From Planctomycetaceae bacterium (lineage in GTDB: Bacteria > Planctomycetota > Planctomycetia > Pirellulales > UBA1268), in NCBI GenBank assembly GCA_030616935.1, contig JAUWWJ010000012.1:1-13120 (forward strand): a DNA stretch of 13,120 nucleotides. Reading direction: 5' to 3'. Shown here piece after piece: positions 8,701 to 13,120 of the stretch. The position numbers and the translations under genes are program-made. Below the pieces are notes generated by a model. The model had not been told where the DNA came from and did not search any database. It worked only from the letters and a program-made list of their open reading frames with translations. The stretch's first letter is position 1. Each line of letters starts with the position of its first letter.

Positions 8701-10370
8701 ATAAAACATTCCAGCGACATGATGACCTCTTCCCGTATCGAATCAACAGGAGGGTTTGTCACTTGTGCAAAAAGTTGTTTGAAATACTCGTACAAGAGCC
8801 GAGGTTTATCAGATAGACAAGCAAGCGCTGCATCGTTACCCATTGAGCCAATCGGGTCTCGTTTCTCTCGCAGCATTGGCATGAGCATGAACTGAAGCGT
8901 CTCAGTCGTGTAGCCAAACGCTTGCATCCGTTTCAGAAGTTCGTCACTGTCATAGTACGAAGGGGATTTTTTTTCAGGAAGATCATTGAGATGAATTACC
9001 TGATTTTGAATCCAAGCCTTATACGGACGCTTTGTAGCTACAGACGTTTTCAGCTCGTCGTCTGCAATAATACGACCTTGTTCGAAATCAACAAGAAACA
9101 TCTTTCCTGGCTGAAGCCGTCCTTTTGACTTCACCTGTTTAGGATCGACCTGCACAACACCTACTTCACTCGCCATGATGACGCGATCGTCGTGAGTGAC
9201 GTAATACCGACTTGGCCGCAAGCCATTCCGATCGAGGACAGCACCGATGTAGTGACCATCTGTAAACGAGACCGAGGCTGGCCCGTCCCATGGTTCTTGA
9301 AGTGCTGATTGATATTCATAAAACGCTCGCTTGTCTTCAGGCATGCTGTGATGATTCTGCCAGGCTTCGGGGATCATCATCATGACTGCTTCCTGAAGCG
9401 ATCGACCAGAGTAATAAAGCATTTCAAGTGCGTTATCAAAGTTCCCAGAATCGGAACAATCGGGCTCAATAACTGGGCAGAGCTTCCGAATGTCGTCTTG
9501 CCACAGATCGCTCTTCATCACACCCTGACGGGCAAACATCCAATTTGCATTTCCCCTAAGAGTATTGATCTCACCGTTGTGGGCCATGAGCCGACACGGC
9601 TGCGCCCGATCCCAACTCGGGAATGTATTTGTTGAAAATCTTGAATGCACCATTGCGAGGTGCGTTTTATAGTCTGGATTCTGGAGGTCTTTAAACAGCG
9701 GAATGACCTGCATGGAACGCAGCATGCCCTTCCAAATAATGACTTTCGTTGACAACGAGCAAATGTAGAACATCAACTTCTGGGAGAGGCTACTCTCTAC
9801 TCGAATTTGTTGGCTCGACCACTTCCGAATAACAAACAACTGCCTTTCAAATGCCTCCTGATCAAGACCTTCTCCAGCGGCAATAATTACTTGATCAAAG
9901 TGCGGCATTGCACGACGAGCAGTGGGACCAACATCCGCGGCATCTGGATCAACCGGTAGTTCACGCCACCCGATGAGTTTCTGGCCCTGCTCATTAATTA
10001 TTCGGTCAACGATTCCTCGGCATTGCGCTCGCTCTGCAGGATTTGTTGGCATGAAAAAGACACCGCTGCCATACAAGCCACGAGGTGGTAGTTCCTGCCC
10101 CATCTCTTCCTGAGAAATTTTCTCAATTAACTCATACGGCAATGCTGTAAGCATGCCAGCACCATCACCCGTGTTGTCTTCACAGCCGCAACCACCACGA
10201 TGCTCCATGTGCTGAAGCATACGATCGGCATCGTCAACAATTTGGCGAGACCTCTTCCCTTTAATATGTGCAATAAAACCCACACCACATGAATCATGCT
10301 CGTTTGCTGGGTCGTAGAGGCCACGGCTTTCCGGAAGTCGTATTGGGGGTTTCATTACTTGTTTTCTCAT
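5721..10370 (-). CDS. gltB: Glutamate synthase large (alpha) subunit GltB
   Basis: The 1549-residue GOGAT large subunit converts glutamine plus 2-oxoglutarate into two glutamates. The class II glutamine amidotransferase domain spans about 28-440. Its nucleophile is Cys28 in HDSCGVGFIAH, implying removal of a 27-residue propeptide, with HSRFSTNTFPSW (242-253) and NGEINT (265-270) as glutamine-site motifs. A central linker domain (about 475-780) is followed by the FMN-binding barrel (about 860-1240) with AKPGEGGELSGHKV (1001-1014) and SGTDGGTGASP (1089-1099). The 3Fe-4S cysteines are C1167, C1173 and C1178 in CIMMRKCHLNTCPVGIATQ. The C-terminal glycine-rich beta-helix domain covers about 1275-1500. 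Length is normal and no frame damage is visible. ATG at 10370 gives the longest frame; ATG at 10355 is equally possible, and neither has a clear ribosome binding site. The stop is TGA. It lies 107 bases downstream of a co-directional LysR gene. Confidence 0.98.
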   Translation of the reverse strand: MRKQVMKPPIRLPESRGLYDPANEHDSCGVGFIAHIKGKRSRQIVDDADRMLQHMEHRGGCGCEDNTGDGAGMLTALPYELIEKISQEEMGQELPPRGLYGSGVFFMPTNPAERAQCRGIVDRIINEQGQKLIGWRELPVDPDAADVGPTARRAMPHFDQVIIAAGEGLDQEAFERQLFVIRKWSSQQIRVESSLSQKLMFYICSLSTKVIIWKGMLRSMQVIPLFKDLQNPDYKTHLAMVHSRFSTNTFPSWDRAQPCRLMAHNGEINTLRGNANWMFARQGVMKSDLWQDDIRKLCPVIEPDCSDSGNFDNALEMLYYSGRSLQEAVMMMIPEAWQNHHSMPEDKRAFYEYQSALQEPWDGPASVSFTDGHYIGAVLDRNGLRPSRYYVTHDDRVIMASEVGVVQVDPKQVKSKGRLQPGKMFLVDFEQGRIIADDELKTSVATKRPYKAWIQNQVIHLNDLPEKKSPSYYDSDELLKRMQAFGYTTETLQFMLMPMLREKRDPIGSMGNDAALACLSDKPRLLYEYFKQLFAQVTNPPVDSIREEVIMSLECFIGPEGNLLETTEEQCHRLCIPHPILTNEEVAAIKAIDHRGWKSKTIDITYPRSEGDAGLRPAIDRICAEATQAIHDGYSLVVLSDRAVSPERVPVSSLLVTGAVHHALVKQELRTRIGIVLESGEAREVHNFCLLTGYGADAINPYLAFEALRQARIDGLLEEEFSDEKIVPAFRKAVAKGIKKVMGKMGISTLASYKGAQIFEAVGLAPEVIEKCFVGTSSRISGVGFDVIAEEGIRRHEIGYPARRDEARSILPNDGQFHWRREGEAHAWNPHTIAQVQVAARTGSRDAYRQFAETVNEDAHRRCFLRGLLQFKNDRTPVAIEEVEPAREIVKRFCTGAMSYGSISAEAHETIAVAMNVLEGKSNTGEGGEDPERFKWYGRPEDEHETMLNTLENLDPEKAKAQTNQYSKRSYIKQVASGRFGVTSWYLTNADELQIKIAQGAKPGEGGELSGHKVNKIIAATRHSTPGVGLISPPPHHDIYSIEDLSQLIFDLKNSNPSAAVSVKLVSEVGVGTIAAGVAKGKADKILISGTDGGTGASPLTSIKFAGLPWELGIAETHQTLVMNDLRSRVRLETDGQLKTGRDLVIAALLGAEEYGFATAPLITMGCIMMRKCHLNTCPVGIATQDPELRKKFSGKPEHVVNYLFLVAEEAREIMASLGFRSINEMVGHVEVLEINEAVRHWKAKGLDLAPILTPAEGPHPDTVTTCTISQNHGLEEVLDNELIKKSIAAIHERIPTRFPMEIENIDRAFGTMLSHEVSKANGENGLPDDTIHIDVVGSAGQSLGAWLAPGVTIDLAGDANDYVGKGLSGGRIIIAPPEGSTFVPEENMIIGNVALYGATAGEAYFRGMAAERFCVRNSGAQTVVEGVGDHALEYMTGGRVVILGPTGRNLAAGMSGGVAFIYAPDRDVLRLNCNLELVELESVESAEDSAELKELIQRHADYTGSTVAKGILETWEQSLSQFVKVMPRDYKRALAELAAESKVAVATN

Positions 10371-10412
10371 CGTGAGGGTTTCAAATTTTGAGTTTTGTTA
10401 TTTTTTCAGTGG

Positions 10413-10446
10413 AATTCGGCTTTTGGGGGCCCATAGCCTCCGAATT
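10413..10446 (-). repeat. Inverted repeat in the LysR-gltB gap
   Basis: On the plus strand AATTCGG (10413-10419) and CCGAATT (10440-10446) are perfect 7-base arms around a 20-base loop holding GGGCCC. AGCC/GGCT bases inside offer an alternative stem. It sits 43-76 bases before the gltB start. On the minus strand A residues rather than T residues follow it, so it is a poor terminator; an operator or transcript-processing hairpin is possible. Confidence 0.4.
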
Positions 10447-10477
10447 GCCTTTGCCACTACCGAGTCATTGACAGGTA

Positions 10478-11437
10478 TCAGGCTGTGCCGACAACCGCCA
10501 AGTCACCAAGAGCTTCGGGTGGACGCTTTAGCTCCTGAATACCTTCGTCAGTGTCATGTGCATGGCCACGTAACAGATCAAGAAATCTTCTCGCGGTTGG
10601 GGAAAGGGGTTTGCCTCGGCCGCGAATAATTCCAAGGGGTCGTATGAGCGGATTCTCTTCGAGTGGCAAACTGACCAGAGTGCCTACACCAGTTTCTCGT
10701 ACAACAGTGGGTTCCGGTAGCAAAGCCATACCCGCGTCAATTTCCACCGCCCGCTTGATTGTTTCGATGTTGTCAAATTCCATAACAACACTCGGCTCTG
10801 CTCCTACCGATTCAATGGCCTTGTCGATTTCTTGACGAATGACGAGATCATGATCAAAACCCACTAATCGTTGTCCGTGCAGATCTGCAAGAGATGCACT
10901 TTCTCGGGCAGCAAATGGATGATTTGGACCGCAGACCAGAACGATGGGCTCTTCGCGCCACGACTCAGCTTCTATGACCCTCGAACCCCGTGGGTAGCTC
11001 ACAATGCCGACATCTGCCTGATCATTTTCAATGGCTTCACAGACTCTCTGCGGATGTAGATACTCCAGTCGCACGTTCGCCTTTGGGTATCGCGCCATAA
11101 ACTCCTGCACATATGCACTCATATGATGCAGTCCAACTGAATAGATGGCTGCAACACGAACCCGACCGGCAACATCTTCTCGAAGTGAGTGAACTTCATC
11201 CTCGAGTGCGTCATACCGCGCGACAATATCTCGACAGCCTTCGAAGAAGACACGGCCTTCATGCGTGGGCATAAGTGGCCGTTTCGATCGCTCAATTAAC
11301 TGAACACCAAGGCGATTTTCCAATTGGCTCACAACCTGACTCGCACCAGATTGAGAAAGGCCATTATCTTCCGCCGCCCTTGAAAAGCTCTTTCGGGTAA
11401 CGATGTCACAGAAGATTTTGAGTGATTTAAGGTTCAT
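10478..11437 (-). CDS. LysR-type transcriptional regulator, probably controlling gltBD
   Basis: This 319-residue regulator has an N-terminal winged helix-turn-helix (residues about 1-60: LKIFCDIVTRKSFSRAAED, SQSGASQVVSQLENRLG, LIERSKRPL), a linker helix (about 68-90), and a two-lobed periplasmic-binding-like effector domain (about 92-290, starting GRVRVAAIYSVGLHH). ATG 11437 is chosen because LysR proteins normally begin a few residues before this helix. ATG 11467 and TTG 11491 would add 10 or 18 unusual residues, and none has a convincing ribosome binding site. It lies directly upstream of gltB on the same strand with a 107-base gap. GltC of Bacillus is a LysR activator of glutamate synthase genes, so a similar role is plausible, although GltC is encoded divergently. 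The effector cannot be read from the sequence. The tail after about 290 is short, charged and probably flexible. Confidence 0.92.
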   Translation of the reverse strand: MNLKSLKIFCDIVTRKSFSRAAEDNGLSQSGASQVVSQLENRLGVQLIERSKRPLMPTHEGRVFFEGCRDIVARYDALEDEVHSLREDVAGRVRVAAIYSVGLHHMSAYVQEFMARYPKANVRLEYLHPQRVCEAIENDQADVGIVSYPRGSRVIEAESWREEPIVLVCGPNHPFAARESASLADLHGQRLVGFDHDLVIRQEIDKAIESVGAEPSVVMEFDNIETIKRAVEIDAGMALLPEPTVVRETGVGTLVSLPLEENPLIRPLGIIRGRGKPLSPTARRFLDLLRGHAHDTDEGIQELKRPPEALGDLAVVGTA

Positions 11438-11549
11438 ATCCGCCACGTTCCAACTGATGACCACCATTCCCTTTACAAACCGCACCGACAACCAAAGGAG
11501 GCCGAAACCGCAAAAAGCAGATCCAAGCCATTCGCTAACCAGGCACAGG

Positions 11550-11578
11550 TTGACAACAACACTATTTAAAAATCAAAT
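11550..11578 (+). promoter_or_regulatory. Candidate sigma-70 promoter for the secreted-protein gene
   Basis: A perfect TTGACA (11550-11555) is followed after 17 bases by TCAAAT (11573-11578), which matches four of six -10 positions. Transcription would start near 11585, about 100 bases before the preferred start at 11683. Both the spacer and the -10 box are covered by a perfect inverted repeat. Confidence 0.5.
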
Positions 11579-11585
11579 AGTGTTG
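11557..11585. repeat. Perfect 11-base inverted repeat, candidate operator
   Basis: CAACACTATTT (11557-11567) and AAATAGTGTTG (11575-11585) are exact reverse complements separated by 7 bases. The repeat begins two bases after the TTGACA box and runs through the -10 element to the predicted transcription start, the place where a repressor would block RNA polymerase. It also lies about 120-150 bases upstream of the divergent LysR gene, so it could act on both. It is AT-rich and has no T run, so a terminator is unlikely. Confidence 0.55.
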
Positions 11586-11682
11586 CTCGCAAGTATTTGA
11601 GAATCCAATACAGCCTATGCTGTTGGCTGGATTCGTCAAGATATCACCTTATCTGAGGGTATTCGCATCGTTCTGGCTCAAA

Positions 11683-12771
11683 ATGACACGCCATCACACA
11701 AGAACACATTGCATCACATATCTGATTGGGTCAGCCCTGTTGACCGTCACACATGCTTCCCCTCCTGATTTCGAGATGCAGCTAGGAGTCGCCCATATCG
11801 GTGGGCTGTATTCGTTTTCGGATACCGATTATCTCAATGAAGGTGCTGCCGTCGCACGGAACATAGGTGCGCGTTGCATCAAAGTCGCCCTTAGCCTGGA
11901 CACAGATAACCCCTCGCCAAAGCTTTATCCATTTCACTCAATGTGGCCCTCTACTGAAACCCTCGAAGATCTCGCAGACACACCCAATTTCCGATCACTT
12001 TTTTTAAGAAGTTTTGATACTTTTATTTTGAACGCCTTTCGCCCTGGACGCTCTGCGAGCTATTGGAGGGAGGAATTTACCTCTCAGGATGAGCAAGCTG
12101 AGGAGGAATGTTTTGCGTCGCTCACCCGCTATTTGCTTTCCACCTACAAAAATTCACATAAGACATTCATCATTCAGAACTGAGAGGGAGATTGGGCATT
12201 GCGGGGAAACTTCAATCCTCATTCTGCACAGGAACCATCCAGCACCGCAGCGATTATCCGATGGGTAGCAGCCCGGCAGAGGGGCATTGAACGTGCCCGG
12301 GCCGCATGGAATCACAGTGAAGCACAGGTTTTCCACGCACTCGAGGTCAATCTTGTTAAGCAGGCGATGACTCGCAGCGCCCCAAGCATTACGACAGATG
12401 TGCTGCCTCATGTCTCAGTAGATTTAGTATCTTATTCCGCTCGGGATACCAAGGATTCGCCTGAGGCTTTTAAACAATCACTGGCCTTCATATCACAGCA
12501 CAAGCGTCCGACCAGCCCATTCGACACCAATGGCGTTTATGTCGGAGAGTTTGGACTCCCTGAATCAGAGGCAACACCAAAAGTTGCTTTTGAGCGAACC
12601 ACCGAGTTACTGAACGTTGCTCGCAAGTTCGGCTGTCCGTATGCGGTCTACTGGCAAATCTACTGTAATGAAAAGACCTCAGCGTCTCCGAAATCAGAAA
12701 ACGGTTATAAAGGTTTTTGGCTTGTGCGTCCTGATGGAACACGAAGCCCGATTTGCAAACTGTTCAAGTAG
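11683..12771 (+). pseudogene. Secreted glycosidase-like (TIM-barrel-like) protein interrupted by an in-frame TGA
   Basis: One reading frame runs to TAG at 12769 and is broken only by TGA at 12181-12183 (codon 167 of 362). The halves are in the same frame with no base gained or lost. ATG 11683 is preferred over ATG 11617 because it exposes a signal peptide: basic MTRHHTRTH, hydrophobic CITYLIGSALLTV, cleavage after THA. Neither ATG has a clear ribosome binding site. The body suggests a clan-A glycosidase-like barrel: MQLGVAHIGG near the start; FIIQN-stop-EGDWALRG, a beta-4-like strand with an acidic residue; VYVGEFGLPES with a candidate nucleophile Glu at about 289; and VYWQIYCNE at about 322-330. 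These assignments are my reading of motifs and no substrate is implied. TGG (Trp) differs by one base and fits the site. Translation would stop at 166 residues, losing the putative nucleophile strand. A nonsense mutation, a base-calling error or readthrough are the alternatives. Confidence 0.72.
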
Positions 12772-12793
12772 ACTGCAATGAAACCATGAAAAG

Positions 12794-12828
12794 CGTGAAG
12801 CAGAGTGGCAATTCACGTCGAATTTTTT
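12794..12828 (+). terminator. Weak candidate terminator after the interrupted gene
   Basis: CGTGAA (12794-12799) and TTCACG (12812-12817) form a six-pair stem, followed five bases later by TTTTTT (12823-12828). An alternative stem, AATTC/GAATT (12810-12824), leads straight into the last four T residues. The stem is short and AT-rich, so confidence is low. Confidence 0.35.
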
Positions 12829-12878
12829 AATTAACGAGACCCGCCGCCACCCGGTGACATGAGACAACTTCAACTGAC

Positions 12879-13120
12879 ATGCTGACACCTTCTTTTTGCC
12901 TTCCTTCCGCGATCGCTGACCTGCTTGACCCAGACCTGCCGCCACTTGGGCCAGGAACACCAAAGGCCGGATTCGACCAACGGATAGACAAAACCTCATC
13001 AGAAACTTTATTCGGAGCCTCCGTTGTTTCGCCAGCAGAAGCCGATTGCTGCCTTGCTGGCATATGGCTATGGAATGGCTTCCTCGACCGGTCTCATGAG
13101 CTCAGCCAAAACATTGATAC
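12879..13120 (+). CDS. Conserved protein of unknown function, partial (runs off right edge)
   Basis: From ATG 12879 the frame stays open to the end of the window, giving 80 full codons. An in-frame TGA at 12855 precludes a longer start, and no clear ribosome binding site is visible. The product has a Pro/Leu-rich opening (LLDPDLPPLGPGTP), then LFGASVVSPAEADCCLAG and IWLWNGFLDRSHELSQ. The second part looks like an ordered alpha-helical domain, with a paired cysteine and a Trp/His-rich segment. It resembles a small conserved protein I associate with planctomycetes, but I can name no function. No signal peptide is visible. It follows the interrupted secreted-protein gene by 107 bases in the same direction, with a weak terminator between them. 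Confidence 0.6.
   Translation, partial: MLTPSFCLPSAIADLLDPDLPPLGPGTPKAGFDQRIDKTSSETLFGASVVSPAEADCCLAGIWLWNGFLDRSHELSQNID

Noticed and set aside
11494..11501. AAAGGAGG on the plus strand, a perfect ribosome-binding sequence.
   Set aside because: No ATG, GTG or TTG follows at a usable distance, and it lies just upstream of the minus-strand LysR gene.
12181..12230. The in-frame TGA considered as a selenocysteine codon.
   Set aside because: No convincing SECIS-like hairpin is visible just downstream, and the protein context favours Trp rather than a Cys/Sec site.

Overview
The window reads as a piece of chromosome from a planctomycete-like bacterium (Planctomycetota, possibly Pirellulales-like). 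The assignment is an inference. It rests on the CPGGTGKKIKFCC variant of the SEC-C motif in the first gene, the family resemblance of the LysR regulator, the secreted barrel-like protein and the right-edge fragment, and a roughly balanced base composition. I see no tRNA, rRNA, insertion sequence, CRISPR array or phage gene.

Layout: (1) 1-1596, minus strand: the first 532 residues of a large protein with a SEC-C-like N-terminus and a helical repeat body, cut by the left edge. (2) 1813-3294, plus strand: a sigma-54 (RpoN) activator with an intact AAA+ motor and Fis-type DNA-binding end, but a receiver-like domain lacking the phospho-acceptor aspartate. (3) 3295-3625: a 331-base intergenic region with overlapping palindromes and an exact -24/-12 sigma-54 promoter. 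(4) 3626-3964, plus strand: a canonical PII nitrogen sensor, followed by a strong intrinsic terminator. (5) 4078-10370, minus strand: both subunits of glutamate synthase (gltB then gltD). (6) 10478-11437, minus strand: a LysR-type regulator directly upstream of gltB. (7) 11683-12771, plus strand: a secreted, probably glycosidase-like protein interrupted by one in-frame TGA, preceded by a candidate promoter overlapped by a perfect 11-base inverted repeat. (8) 12879 to the right edge, plus strand: the start of another protein of unknown function.

Regions 2 to 6 form a nitrogen-assimilation locus. PII senses 2-oxoglutarate, ATP/ADP and usually glutamine status; GltBD consumes glutamine and 2-oxoglutarate to make glutamate; the sigma-54 activator sits immediately upstream of a sigma-54 promoter for the PII gene; and the LysR protein is placed to control gltBD, much as GltC does in Bacillus, though in co-directional rather than divergent arrangement. 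The least ordinary points are the phosphorylation-deficient activator paired with a PII gene, the clustered palindromes between them, and the single nonsense codon in an otherwise intact secreted protein.
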